From an uncultured archaeon A07HN63 (GTDB lineage: Archaea; Halobacteriota; Halobacteria; Halobacteriales; Haloferacaceae): a stretch of 15,193 bases of DNA. A model generated the notes under the pieces. That model saw nothing but the letters and a program-made list of their open reading frames with translations, had not been told where the DNA came from and searched no databases. The stretch lies in contig KI543195.1 of the NCBI GenBank assembly GCA_000496215.1, positions 65,821 through 81,013 of the forward strand. Reading direction: 5' to 3'. Position numbers and translations under genes: made by a program. Numbering within the stretch: position 1 is the stretch's first letter; each line of letters opens with the position of its first letter. This document shows positions 1 through 8,002 of this stretch, piece after piece.

Positions 1-903
1 TAGCTGTACCTGGTAGCGATGAGCGTGGTCGGCCTTTCGACCCTGTCGGCTTGATACATGCGGTTCGACACCGAACAGCGTCTCGATATCGCTAGCAAAT
101 CGGTCAATGAGATGTCGATCAGTGTTGTGATACCGGATATCAACCGTGTTCTCGTCGTCCGCAACGAAGACCGAGCCGTCACCGGTGACGTTCGCAATCA
201 GTCGCACGAGTGCCGGCGACCAGTGTAGCGGGAACGGATTATCGATCACTCGGTCGTAGTTCAGTCCGTGAATTCGCTCCGGGCGGATGTCGACCGCACC
301 GAGCAGCCAGAGTGGCACGTCCTTGTCGCCGTTTTCATACCGCGTGATTGCAGGCCGGTGGGCACCGACTTTCTCAGCAAACCCACCCTGAGAGTCAGCA
401 ATCGCTTTTCGTGCCGTTTCGAACTGCTCGTTACAATCGACACCGTACAGTTTCGAATCGATATCACAGCCCGCCACGAACATCTCCCACGAGATAGCAC
501 ACGCATCAGAGACTGTCTCGGGTTCGATAGCGCGGCGCGTTGAGAGCAGCCGTTCACCAGGCTGGAGTTCGTCAGCACGAGTAATAGCGATGGAACCGGA
601 TTCGTCACGCACGTATATCGGATGTTCGCCTGTCACGGAAAAAGAGCCGCTCCGAGTTGTTATCTCATACACCTGCTCGTCGTCTTCGAGTGGCCGTTCG
701 CTGACGAGAGTCTGCTCCCGTTCGGTTACTGTTTCCGTCGTTTCGTCATACGAGAGCGTTGACGGCCCGTCAGTAGTGGTTGCGATATCAGTATCCCCAT
801 CGGCGAGCAGCACCTCGCTCTCGTCGAACAGCTGTTGGATTTCGACGCGTTCGATATCGCCCTCCTCGTTGCGGTGTAACACGTCCGTATCTTCAGTCAG
901 GCA
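1..903 (-). mobile_element. Intein inserted in TopA, N-terminal 301 residues visible
   Basis: A protein-splicing element that excises itself from the TopA precursor. It begins at Cys513 of the fused frame (codon 903-901), right after GIGTK. Block A reads CLTEDTDVL. Block B contains SVTGEHPIYV, with the TxxH signature at T603/H606. The visible part continues with a helix-turn-helix-like stretch (about residues 675-715, QGGFAEKVGAHRPAITRYEN). It then has an LAGLIDADG-type first motif, LVRLIANVTGDGSV, with the acidic residue at D754. The second LAGLIDADG motif, the terminal His-Asn and the +1 residue are beyond the window. Base composition appears less GC-rich than the extein, consistent with transfer. 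Splicing and endonuclease activity are inferred from family knowledge. Confidence 0.9.
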
Positions 904-2439
904 TTTCGTGCCGATCCCGAGGTCCTCCATCGTCTCGATCAGCCGCGACTGGCCGTAGCGACGCGGCGGCTGGGTCTGTTTGGCCTCAATCTGGGTGTCG
1001 GTGATCGCCAACTCGTCGCCCGCACTCACATCGGGGACGTGCGTTTCCGACTGGCTAAAGTACGGATAGACGGCGTGATAGCCGGCCTCGACGAGGCGTT
1101 TCCCGTTGGCCTTCAGCGTAAGATTCTCGATGGCTGTCTCCCCGTTGACGGCGACGCCGGCGTCGGCGATCTCGGCGACAACTTTCAGATGTTCCCACGT
1201 CGCGTCGTCGGCAACGGTGGCGAAAAAGCGGCGGACAACGAGTTCGTAGATCTCCCACTCGTCGTCGGAGAGGTCGCCCCGGCTGGGGAGCTCGCCGGTC
1301 GGATGGATCGGCGGGTGGTCGGTCGTCTCCTCGTCACCCTCGGTCGGGTCGATCTCGTCGGCCGCGAGCAGACTCTCAGCGTCGTCACCGAACGTGTTGT
1401 CGCCGGTGAACGATTCCAGCAGTTCGCGGGGGTCAAGATCGTCGGGATAGACCGTGTTGTCCGTCCGCGGGTAGGTGAGATAGCCGGCGGTGTACAGTTC
1501 CTCGGCGACGCTCATCGCCTGCTGGGCGGAGTAGTTCAGCGAGCCAGCGGCGCGGATGAACTGCGTGGTGTCGAACGGTGCGGGCGGGCTGTCGGTGCGT
1601 GTCCGGCGGTTGACCGAGTCGACAGCGGCGGTTTCGGCGTCGGTCAGTGCGTCGTAGACGGCTTCGGCGGGGTCGCCGTCCCAGAGGCGTTCGGCCTCGT
1701 TGCCATCCTCGTCGCGGTAGAAGTACTGGCTCTCGAAGCCGCCGTCGGCGTCGGTTTCAAGATCGGCAAACAGCTCCCAGTAGTCCTCTGGATCGAACGC
1801 CTCGATCTCGCGTTCGCGGTCAACGAGCAGCTTCAGTGTCGGCCCCTGCACCCGGCCGACGGAGATGAAATCGTCGCCGAGCTGGCGGGCAGACAGCGAG
1901 AGAAACCGCGTGAGCGCCGCGCCCCACAGCAGGTCGATGACCTGCCGGGCCTCGCCGGCGGCCGCGAGGTCGAAGTCGATCTCGTCGGGGTTTGCGAAGG
2001 CCTCGGTCACTTCGCGGTCGGTGATCGAGGAGAACCGGACGCGGTCGATCGCTACGTCCTCGTTGACCTCCCGCACCAGTTCGTAGGCTTCCTTGCCGAT
2101 CAGCTCGCCCTCGCGGTCGTAGTCGGTGGCGATGGTGACCTGCGAGGCGCGCCGGGCAAGCTGGCGGAGTGCGCGAACGATCCCCTCCTGTGTGGGCTGT
2201 TTGTCGATCGGCGCGTCGATCAACTCGACGGGTTCGACATCCCGCCAGTCGTTGTACTCCGGTGGGAAGTCGACGCCGACGACGTGCCCCGAGAGGCCGA
2301 TACAGCGTTTGCCACCCCACTTGTAGACGTTGACGCCGTTGACCCGTTCGGTGTCGGCGGAATCGTTGCTCAGAATCTCGGCGATTCGCCGGGCAGCGTT
2401 GTCCTTTTCGGTGATAATCAGCGCAGGCCCGCGACTCAT
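1..2439 (-). CDS. topA: DNA topoisomerase I (type IA), 5' part, interrupted by an intein; runs off the window
   Basis: Type IA topoisomerase that relaxes negatively supercoiled DNA through a 5'-phosphotyrosine intermediate in the nucleoid. The frame is open for 813 codons from ATG at 2439 to the window edge. The N-terminal Toprim domain (about residues 1-150) carries the acidic metal site DYDREGE at 106-112. The catalytic tyrosine is Y323 in TYPRTDNTVYP. PPAPFDTTQF and DHPPIHPT are further family motifs. The conserved GIGTK motif ends at residue 512 and is followed directly by the intein Cys513, so the C-terminal extein (expected to resume near the STRHE-type motif) lies outside the window. 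The start is supported by MSRGPALIITEKDNAARRIA, a normal Toprim beginning. The gene lies 324 bp downstream of the cmk-like gene on the same strand and seems to have its own promoter. Identity is near certain; the complete length is not visible. Confidence 0.95.
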   Translation of the reverse strand, partial: MSRGPALIITEKDNAARRIAEILSNDSADTERVNGVNVYKWGGKRCIGLSGHVVGVDFPPEYNDWRDVEPVELIDAPIDKQPTQEGIVRALRQLARRASQVTIATDYDREGELIGKEAYELVREVNEDVAIDRVRFSSITDREVTEAFANPDEIDFDLAAAGEARQVIDLLWGAALTRFLSLSARQLGDDFISVGRVQGPTLKLLVDREREIEAFDPEDYWELFADLETDADGGFESQYFYRDEDGNEAERLWDGDPAEAVYDALTDAETAAVDSVNRRTRTDSPPAPFDTTQFIRAAGSLNYSAQQAMSVAEELYTAGYLTYPRTDNTVYPDDLDPRELLESFTGDNTFGDDAESLLAADEIDPTEGDEETTDHPPIHPTGELPSRGDLSDDEWEIYELVVRRFFATVADDATWEHLKVVAEIADAGVAVNGETAIENLTLKANGKRLVEAGYHAVYPYFSQSETHVPDVSAGDELAITDTQIEAKQTQPPRRYGQSRLIETMEDLGIGTKCLTEDTDVLHRNEEGDIERVEIQQLFDESEVLLADGDTDIATTTDGPSTLSYDETTETVTEREQTLVSERPLEDDEQVYEITTRSGSFSVTGEHPIYVRDESGSIAITRADELQPGERLLSTRRAIEPETVSDACAISWEMFVAGCDIDSKLYGVDCNEQFETARKAIADSQGGFAEKVGAHRPAITRYENGDKDVPLWLLGAVDIRPERIHGLNYDRVIDNPFPLHWSPALVRLIANVTGDGSVFVADDENTVDIRYHNTDRHLIDRFASDIETLFGVEPHVSSRQGRKADHAHRYQVQL

Positions 2440-2763
2440 TGGGTCGGCGTAAGCTGTTTTATCGCCTAAAGCTTTCGTGCGACGACGGCCGGACGCCGCA
2501 GCCGCCGACACGCACAGTCACGCCGTGAGATCGGTGCAACGACCAGCAGCCAGGCGTATCTGCACCCGAAACAGTGGGCCTGTGGGAGCGAGTGGCGTGA
2601 ACAAAACCACCGTTTACAGGTTTATTCATGACCGAGTAAACAGAAAACCCGACAACAAGAAGAGGACGATAGCGCGAAACGCGACGGCGGTCGATATCAG
2701 CTACCACGGGAAACGAGATCGCCAGCGTTTCGACTGCAGTCGGTGGCGGTGGCGGCCGCCGGG
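2440..2763. other. Intergenic region between topA and the cmk-like gene
   Basis: I see no convincing gene here; open frames on both strands have low-complexity, non-haloarchaeal composition. The segment holds the proposed topA promoter near 2467. It also has an AT-rich patch around 2600-2660 containing GTTTAC at 2612-2617 and an imperfect inverted repeat, GTTTATTC at 2620-2627 and GAGTAAAC at 2634-2641 (7 of 8 positions complementary, 6-nt spacer). The function of the patch is unknown. Confidence 0.5.
2464..2471 (-). promoter_or_regulatory. Possible TATA box for topA
   Basis: On the minus strand the sequence CTTTAGGC is centred about 28 nt upstream of the topA ATG at 2439, the spacing expected for a leaderless or very short leader haloarchaeal transcript. 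The match to the TATA consensus is weak. Confidence 0.35.
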
Positions 2764-3390
2764 CTACATGTCGACAGGGGGTGTCTCGAAGGGCCCCTCG
2801 TCGGCGTCGGCGTCGTAGGATTCGATGGCGGCTTTGACGATCTCGAAGACGCCGTCTTTCGTCCAGCGAGCCGTGTTGAGCAGTAGATCGTAGAACTCGC
2901 GGTCACCCACGTCGATGTCGTAGTAGGACTCGTACCGACCGGCCTCGCTGACCTCGCGAACCCGCATCTCGGACTCGGTTTCGACGCGGTTCTCGATCCG
3001 GTCGACGCGAACCTCGTCGGGGGCATCGAGCCACAGCCGGAGGTCGGCGTGATCGGCTGCCAGCCAGCCCGCGAGGCGGGATTCGAGGATGAACGGCTTG
3101 TCGCTCTCGCCCCACTTTTCGGCCATCGACTGGAGTCGCTCGTCGAGTTCGCGGTCGATATCGGCGGAGGTGTCGGCCTCGGCGATATGCTGGTGGAGGC
3201 TGATCTCCTTCTCCTCGGCGAGTTCGCGGAAGATATCGCCGCCGGAGACGTAGGGACAGTCCATCGCCTCGGCAAGTCGCTCACAGAGCGTCGTCGCGCC
3301 ACACCCCGGTGGTCCGGAAACCGTAATCAGCAGGTCGGTGTCGATCTCCGGGGGCTCCGTCGCCGTCGCCGCTTGGCCATTCGCACTCAT
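2764..3390 (-). CDS. cmk: Cytidylate kinase-like P-loop kinase
   Basis: Predicted 208-residue cytoplasmic (d)CMP kinase-like enzyme, transferring phosphate from ATP to CMP/dCMP in pyrimidine nucleotide supply. After a 19-residue N-terminal extension rich in Ala, Thr and Glu, the core begins LLITVSGPPGCGATT. The P-loop spans residues 26-34 but has Ala32 where most P-loops have Lys. Archaeal Cmk-like proteins with other residues here are known to me, so this need not inactivate it. Other Cmk features are VSGGDIFRELAEE (48-60), ILESRLAGW (101-109), LRLWLDAPDEVRVDRI, and the C-terminal YYDIDVGDREFYDLLLNTARW. The ATG at 3390 is the only ATG before the core. In haloarchaea I expect cmk beside adk and truB in the secY region, so this copy next to topA could be a paralogue. 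General family assignment is strong; substrate is inferred. Confidence 0.8.
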   Translation of the reverse strand: MSANGQAATATEPPEIDTDLLITVSGPPGCGATTLCERLAEAMDCPYVSGGDIFRELAEEKEISLHQHIAEADTSADIDRELDERLQSMAEKWGESDKPFILESRLAGWLAADHADLRLWLDAPDEVRVDRIENRVETESEMRVREVSEAGRYESYYDIDVGDREFYDLLLNTARWTKDGVFEIVKAAIESYDADADEGPFETPPVDM

Positions 3391-3604
3391 GCGTATGGAC
3401 GACGCATTGTTACTGAACGTATGTGAGGGTATTGGTTTGCGCGCGGCCGCCTCGTCGCCGATCTGTCAAGAATTGCCGGTTGCGCGGACGAAGCCGGCGA
3501 CAGCACTCGACCGCGAGCGACGACATCGTCACCGCTCAGCCAAATCCGGCGTCACCACCGCGAGCGGCATACAGGCTCTTTGCCACCCCGCTCGAACGGT
3601 GACT

Positions 3605-4369
3605 GTGTGCACACTCGTTCTCGCATGGCAGGCCGTCGATAGCGCGCCCGTCGTCGTCGCCGCAAACCGCGACGAGGCGACCGACCGGCCCGCGGAGCCG
3701 CCCGCGGTCTACCGGACCGCGCCCGACGCCGTCGCGCCGCGTGACGCCGAGGCCGGCGGGACGTGGATCGGCTACAACGCGGCCGGGCTGTTCGTCGGGA
3801 TCACGAATCGCTGGGTCGACCGCGAGGGCGGCCGCTCGCGGGGCCAGCTCGTCGCCGACTGTCTGGGGCTGCGGTCGGCGAGCAACGCGGTCGACCACGT
3901 CCGGGCGGCAACGCGCGAGGATCGCTACGCCGGGTTCAATCTCGTTGTCGCCGACGCCGACCGTGCCGCCCTGCTCGAATGGGACGGTACACTCGCTGTC
4001 ACCGAGTTCGACCCCGGCGTTCAGGTCGTCGTCAACGTCGGCGCGAACGGATCGTTTTTCGAACCGCCGGCTCGACCCGAAATCGGCCGCCAGCAGGCCG
4101 ACAACGCCGAGGCCCTGCGAGCGGATCTCGCCGTCGACACCGACGAAACCGCCGGCGAGTGGCGCGAGCGGGCGGCCGCCGCGCTCGGCGATCACGAGTA
4201 CGGCGTCTGCGTCCACGGCGACGGGTTCGGCACGCGGTCGGCGTCGGTGATCGAACTCGGTGGCGAGGACGGGACCGCCGGCAGCAACGCCGACACCGTC
4301 GGTCGCTACTGGTTCGCCGACGGCCCGCCGTGCGAGACGGATTTCGAGCGCGTCGAAAGCAGAGTTTAA
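3605..4369 (+). CDS. NRDE-family (TANGO2-like) protein
   Basis: Protein of 254 residues belonging to the NRDE/TANGO2 family, whose biochemical role in prokaryotes is not settled. I chose the GTG at 3605 because it gives the family-typical start MCTLVLAW with Cys2. The signature AANRDE (N21-R22-D23-E24) follows, then GGTWIGYNAAGLFVGITNR, the Asn-Leu-Val-Val-Ala core FNLVVADADRAALLEWDG and, near the C-terminus, GTRSASVIEL. A GTG at 3599 gives two extra residues and is a possible alternative. An upstream extension through 3338 is open but carries no family sequence and overlaps the divergent kinase gene. The gene is divergent from the cmk-like gene and is followed 27 bp later by a small regulator in the same direction, which has its own TATA box over this gene's stop codon. 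Confidence 0.88.
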   Translation: MCTLVLAWQAVDSAPVVVAANRDEATDRPAEPPAVYRTAPDAVAPRDAEAGGTWIGYNAAGLFVGITNRWVDREGGRSRGQLVADCLGLRSASNAVDHVRAATREDRYAGFNLVVADADRAALLEWDGTLAVTEFDPGVQVVVNVGANGSFFEPPARPEIGRQQADNAEALRADLAVDTDETAGEWRERAAAALGDHEYGVCVHGDGFGTRSASVIELGGEDGTAGSNADTVGRYWFADGPPCETDFERVESRV

Positions 4370-4370
4370 A
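4365..4370 (+). promoter_or_regulatory. TATA box of the winged-helix gene, overlapping the NRDE stop codon
   Basis: TTTAAA is centred about 29 nt before the ATG at 4397. Transcription would start at about 4393-4396, giving a leader of zero to a few bases. It overlaps the TAA stop of the preceding gene, so the small regulator can be transcribed independently. Confidence 0.55.
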
Positions 4371-4396
4371 CAGGTTGCGGTCCGACTGTGTCCTAC

Positions 4397-4747
4397 ATGA
4401 GTGCGTCCGAGAGCGAAGACGGGCTATCCGACGACGAGCATCGCGGGCTCGAACTCATCCGCGAGACCGGTGGGATTCACCAGAGCGATTTCTGGAAGGA
4501 ACTCGATATCTCCTCGCGGAAGGGCAGCCGCATCGCCGAATCGCTGGTGGACGCCGAGCTGATCAACCGCGAGGAAACGGTTCACAACGGCCACAACACC
4601 TACTATCTCGAACCGACGGCGAAGGACCTCGAGTTCCGTATGCTGATGGCCGGCGATATGCTCTCGCCGTTTATCGGCGAGGAAGAGGTCGATCCCCAGA
4701 GCGACTCCTTCTCGCAGTGGCTGATGAATCTCGCCTACGAGGAGTAG
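4397..4747 (+). CDS. Small winged helix-turn-helix transcriptional regulator
   Basis: A 116-residue acidic protein with one winged-helix domain at about residues 15-80: LELIRETGGIHQSDFWKELD, then SSRKGSRIAESLVDAELI as the recognition-helix part, then a wing around REETVHNGHNTYYLEPT. The C-terminal segment EFRMLMAGDMLSPFIGEEEVDPQSDSFSQWLMNLAYEE is not a DNA-binding sequence and may serve in dimerisation. It resembles MarR/Lrs14-type single-domain regulators conserved in haloarchaea; I recall close relatives ending in the same way. ATG 4397 is preferred over GTG 4388 because it fits the promoter spacing. It converges with the DRTGG-protein gene. Its target genes cannot be told from sequence. 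Confidence 0.8.
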   Translation: MSASESEDGLSDDEHRGLELIRETGGIHQSDFWKELDISSRKGSRIAESLVDAELINREETVHNGHNTYYLEPTAKDLEFRMLMAGDMLSPFIGEEEVDPQSDSFSQWLMNLAYEE

Positions 4748-4759
4748 CTGCCACGGTAT

Positions 4760-4780
4760 CGCACCACAGTTAGCGGTGCG
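4760..4780 (+). terminator. Hairpin downstream of the winged-helix gene
   Basis: CGCACC at 4760-4765 and GGTGCG at 4775-4780 form a 6-bp stem with a 9-nt loop, 12 bases after the stop codon, followed by TTGT. It may aid termination, although archaeal termination relies mainly on T-runs, and this one is short. Confidence 0.3.
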
Positions 4781-4815
4781 TTGTCGTCCGGCGGATTTTC
4801 ACCTACCAGACGAAA

Positions 4816-4836
4816 GACGGGGTTCTATTCCCCGTC
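4816..4836 (-). terminator. Hairpin across the stop codon of the DRTGG gene
   Basis: GACGGGG at 4816-4822 and CCCCGTC at 4830-4836 are perfectly complementary with a 7-nt loop that contains the TAG stop (4827-4825). On the minus strand it is followed by TTTCGTC. Position at the 3' end of a convergent operon suggests a role in 3'-end formation, but the stem lies partly in coding sequence. Confidence 0.35.
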
Positions 4837-5889
4837 GTCCAGCAGGGCCTCGACATCAACCCGGTCGGTGAGCAGGCCGGCCATCGTCTTGACGGTCTGC
4901 TGGTCTCGCGTGCGACCGCTGCGGACGACAGACTCCGCCCGCTCGACGGCGGTGAGCGTATCGGTGTTGATCTGGAGGATCGGCGTCCCGGCCTCGGCCG
5001 CACGGCCGAGGACGGCTGACGAGGGGCGGTGGCCACCGGTCAGGATGAGACACCTGACGCCGGAGGCCTCCAGGGCGGCGGTGTGGATATCCGAGCGGTC
5101 GCCGCCGGTGATGACCGCCGCGTTGCGCGCCCGACGGAAGTATCGCAGGGCCTCGTCACCACCCATCGCGCCGACGAGGAACCGCTCGACGTAGGCGTCG
5201 GTCGGGGTATCGGTGAGGGTGTCCGCGCCGAGTTCGTCGGCGAGATCGGCGATGGTGACGCCGGCGAGTTCCTGATCCTGTGGCACGGCCCCGAAGACCT
5301 CGATCCCCTTGCTTTCGAGGAACGGGATCACGTCGCTGTCGAGTTCCTCGAAGGCCGTATCCGAGATGCGGTTGAAGACGACGCCCGCGAGGTTGTCGCC
5401 GAGGTCGGCCGCGGCCGCGAGCAGGCCATCGATATCGCCGGGCTGTTCGTAGTCGGTAACGAGGACGACCCGGGCGTCAAGCAGGTCGGCGATCTCGCCG
5501 TCGGTCAGCCCGACGATCCCGCCGGTCGACAGCGAGCCACCACCCTCGACGATCATCGTGTCGCGGTCGGCCGACAGCGCGTCGAACTGATCCGTGACCT
5601 GCTGGCGGAGTTCGTCGGGGTCCTCCTGTCCGCGGATCGCCCCGTCGATAAACGTCGGCGAGTAGACGATCGGTTCGAGTTCGTGCATCTCGGCGTCGAT
5701 ATCGAGAAGTTCCCGGGCGAGCATGGGGTCCTCGTCGAGCGTCTTGCCGACGTTGCTCTGCAGGCGGGTGCCCTTCGGCTTCATGTAGCCGACCGACTGC
5801 CCGCGGTCGTTGGCGATGGTCGCCAGCGCGAGGGCGATGGCGGTCTTGCCGGTGCTTTCCTCGGTTGCGGTGATGAGTAGCGTGTTCAT
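4825..5889 (-). CDS. BioD-like/DRTGG domain protein (phosphotransacetylase N-terminal-like family)
   Basis: Protein of 354 residues resembling the N-terminal, non-catalytic part of large phosphotransacetylases (COG0857 type). Residues 1 to about 205 form a BioD-like P-loop domain: MNTLLITATEESTGKTAIAL has a Walker-A-like TEESTGKT at 9-16, and MIVEGGGSLSTGG is the following nucleotide-binding loop. Residues from about 210 to 330 form a DRTGG-type domain containing ITGGDRSDIHTAAL and CLILTGGHRPS. There is no phosphotransacetylase catalytic domain, so it should not make acetyl phosphate itself. Its ATG overlaps the stop of the ADP-forming acetate-CoA ligase by 4 bp (ATGA), implying translational coupling and a shared function. 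A regulatory, nucleotide-sensing role in acetate/acetyl-CoA metabolism is an inference from this context and from the domain family. Confidence 0.85.
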   Translation of the reverse strand: MNTLLITATEESTGKTAIALALATIANDRGQSVGYMKPKGTRLQSNVGKTLDEDPMLARELLDIDAEMHELEPIVYSPTFIDGAIRGQEDPDELRQQVTDQFDALSADRDTMIVEGGGSLSTGGIVGLTDGEIADLLDARVVLVTDYEQPGDIDGLLAAAADLGDNLAGVVFNRISDTAFEELDSDVIPFLESKGIEVFGAVPQDQELAGVTIADLADELGADTLTDTPTDAYVERFLVGAMGGDEALRYFRRARNAAVITGGDRSDIHTAALEASGVRCLILTGGHRPSSAVLGRAAEAGTPILQINTDTLTAVERAESVVRSGRTRDQQTVKTMAGLLTDRVDVEALLDDGE

Positions 5890-7982
5890 AGGTTCTCGGG
5901 GTCGACGGTGAGTCTGATGTCGACGGCAGCGACGCCGTCGGGCGTTGCAACCAGCGGGTTGATGTCGAACTCCATGATCGCCGGGAAGTCAGCGACCAGC
6001 TGTGAGAGCCGCTGGATCGTCTCGACGATACCATCGAGATCGGCCGGATCGCGCCCTCGTGCGCCACGAAGGAGCGGAGCCGTCTTTATTTCTTCCGTCA
6101 TCTCGCGGGCCTCGGTCTCCGAAACCGGGGCGACGCGGAACGTCGTGTCTTCGAGGACTTCCACAAAGATGCCGCCCAGCCCAAACATCATCAGCGGGCC
6201 GAACTGCGGATCGCGGTTCATCCCGACGATGGTCTCGGTACCCGAATCGAGATCGGCCATCTCCTGGACCTGCACACCGAGCAGGTTCGCATCGGGCTGG
6301 TAGTTCCGCGCACGCGTGATCAGATCCTCGTAGGCGTCATCGACCTCGTCGTCGGCGACGCCGACCTTGACGCCGCCGATATCGGATTTGTGGAGGATAT
6401 CGGGGCTGACAATCTTCATCACAACGTCGCCATCGATCTCCTCGGCGACCGCGCGGGCGGCCTCGGGGGAGTCGACGATATCGCCGTCTGGCATCGGGAT
6501 GCCGTAGGCCTCCAGCAGTCCCATCGCCTCGACGCCGAGGCGGTTGTCGGACCGATCCTCGACGCGTTCGAGGATGTCGCGGGCAGCCTCTCGATCCACG
6601 TCGAAATCAGCGGGTGCCTCGTACTCGCGCTGTTGGATGCCGCGATACTCCCACAGCGAGTCGAGCGCGCCGATGGCCCGTGAGGGATCGAAGTAGTTTG
6701 GAATCCCTGCGTCGCTGAGAATCTCGGCGGAGTCGTCGACGCTCTCGCCGCCCATGAAACAGGCCGCGACGGGTTTGCCGTGTTTTTCACGTAACTCGAC
6801 CGTCTCGGCGGCCAACTGCTCGTAGTCGAGGACGGCCGTCGGACACGACAGCACCATCGCCGCGCCGACGTTGTCGTCGGCCAGCGCGATATCGAGGGCG
6901 TCGCGGAACCGCTCGACATCGGCGTCGCCAACGATGTCGACAGGGTTGTAGATATTCCCTTCCGGCGGTAACTGCTCGGAAAACGTATCCAGCGTCTCCT
7001 GTTCGAAGGAGGCCATTTCCAGCCCCGAATCGCCGACGGCGTCGGTCGACATCACGCCGGGACCGCCGGCGTTGGTGATGACCGCCACGTCGTTGTTCTC
7101 GGGGACCGGCTGGTTGGCCAGCATCTGGGCGGCGTCGAACAGTCCCTGGACCGACTCCGCGCGCAGGACGCCAGCCTGATCGAGCCCGGCCTCGTAGGCC
7201 TGTTCGGAGCCGGCGATGGTGCCAGTGTGTGAGGAAGCCGCCTGCGCGCCGGCGTCGGTGCGACCGGATTTGACGAGCACGATTGGGGTATCCTGCGTGA
7301 CCTCGCGGGCGGTGTCGATGAACTCCCGGCCCTGACTGATCCCCTCCAGATAGCCGATGATCACGTCGGTATCGGGGTCGTCGCCCCAGTGGTCGACGAA
7401 ATCGGTCTCGTCGAGGACCGCCTTGTTGCCCAGCGAGGCAACGTCCTTGAAGCCGACATCCTCGTCGTCAGCCCAGTCGAGGACGGCCGTGATGAACGCG
7501 CCCGACTGGCTCATGAACGACATATCACCGGCGTCGGGACCGTCCGGGCCGAAGGAGGCGTTCATGCCGTTGGCCGTCGACATGATGCCAAGGCTGTTTG
7601 GGCCGACGAGGTTGAGATCGTACTCGGCGGCGATCTCCTTCAGCTCCTGTTCTCGGCTCGCGCCGTCGCCACCGGTCTCGCCGAAGCCGGCGGTGATGAC
7701 GACGACGTTTTCCACGCCGGCCTCGCCGGCCTGCTCGACAGCCGGGAGAGCGATCTTCGGCGGGACAACGATCACGGCCATATCGGCCGCCGCCTCCCCT
7801 ACCTCGTCGACACAGGAGAGGCCCAACACCTCCTCGTAGTTGGGGTTGACCGGCACTACCTCGCCGTCGAACGCCGACAGCAGATTGTCGGTGACGGCAC
7901 GGCCAATCGACCCCTCACGCGCGGTGGCACCGACGACCGCGATGCGGTCGGGTGCGAAAAGCTCGGTTAGGGTGCCCATCAT
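5886..7982 (-). CDS. acd: Acetate-CoA ligase (ADP-forming), fused alpha-beta
   Basis: Cytoplasmic ADP-forming acyl-CoA synthetase (acetyl-CoA + ADP + Pi to acetate + ATP + CoA), the archaeal route for acetate formation with energy conservation. The 698 residues contain the alpha part first: a CoA-binding Rossmann segment IAVVGATAREGSIG (14-26), GPNSLG, and ASSHTGTIAGSE with the phospho-accepting histidine H252. The ATP-grasp beta part follows from about residue 475, with DILHKSDIGGV (H531) and the C-terminal FDINPLV. Length fits the fused haloarchaeal form of about 700 residues. ATG at 7982 (or the adjacent one at 7979) is chosen because a TATA-like box lies about 25 nt upstream; an in-frame GTG at 8039 would lie upstream of that box. 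First gene of a two-gene operon with the BioD/DRTGG protein. Substrate preference for acetate versus other acids cannot be read from sequence. Confidence 0.92.
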   Translation of the reverse strand: MMGTLTELFAPDRIAVVGATAREGSIGRAVTDNLLSAFDGEVVPVNPNYEEVLGLSCVDEVGEAAADMAVIVVPPKIALPAVEQAGEAGVENVVVITAGFGETGGDGASREQELKEIAAEYDLNLVGPNSLGIMSTANGMNASFGPDGPDAGDMSFMSQSGAFITAVLDWADDEDVGFKDVASLGNKAVLDETDFVDHWGDDPDTDVIIGYLEGISQGREFIDTAREVTQDTPIVLVKSGRTDAGAQAASSHTGTIAGSEQAYEAGLDQAGVLRAESVQGLFDAAQMLANQPVPENNDVAVITNAGGPGVMSTDAVGDSGLEMASFEQETLDTFSEQLPPEGNIYNPVDIVGDADVERFRDALDIALADDNVGAAMVLSCPTAVLDYEQLAAETVELREKHGKPVAACFMGGESVDDSAEILSDAGIPNYFDPSRAIGALDSLWEYRGIQQREYEAPADFDVDREAARDILERVEDRSDNRLGVEAMGLLEAYGIPMPDGDIVDSPEAARAVAEEIDGDVVMKIVSPDILHKSDIGGVKVGVADDEVDDAYEDLITRARNYQPDANLLGVQVQEMADLDSGTETIVGMNRDPQFGPLMMFGLGGIFVEVLEDTTFRVAPVSETEAREMTEEIKTAPLLRGARGRDPADLDGIVETIQRLSQLVADFPAIMEFDINPLVATPDGVAAVDIRLTVDPENL

Positions 7983-8002
7983 CCGACAGTTCCCGACGGA
8001 CG

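Noticed and set aside
1039..2469. A 476-codon plus-strand open frame
   Set aside because: It is antisense to topA, whose minus-strand translation has clear Toprim and active-site motifs; long antisense frames are common in GC-rich genomes.
2459..2707. An 82-codon minus-strand frame upstream of topA
   Set aside because: Arg/Ser/His-rich composition unlike the acidic neighbours, and it overlaps the probable topA promoter.
4825..5889. Dethiobiotin synthase (BioD)
   Set aside because: The P-loop domain is BioD-like, but the C-terminal DRTGG domain, length and coupling with acd point to the phosphotransacetylase N-terminal-like family instead.
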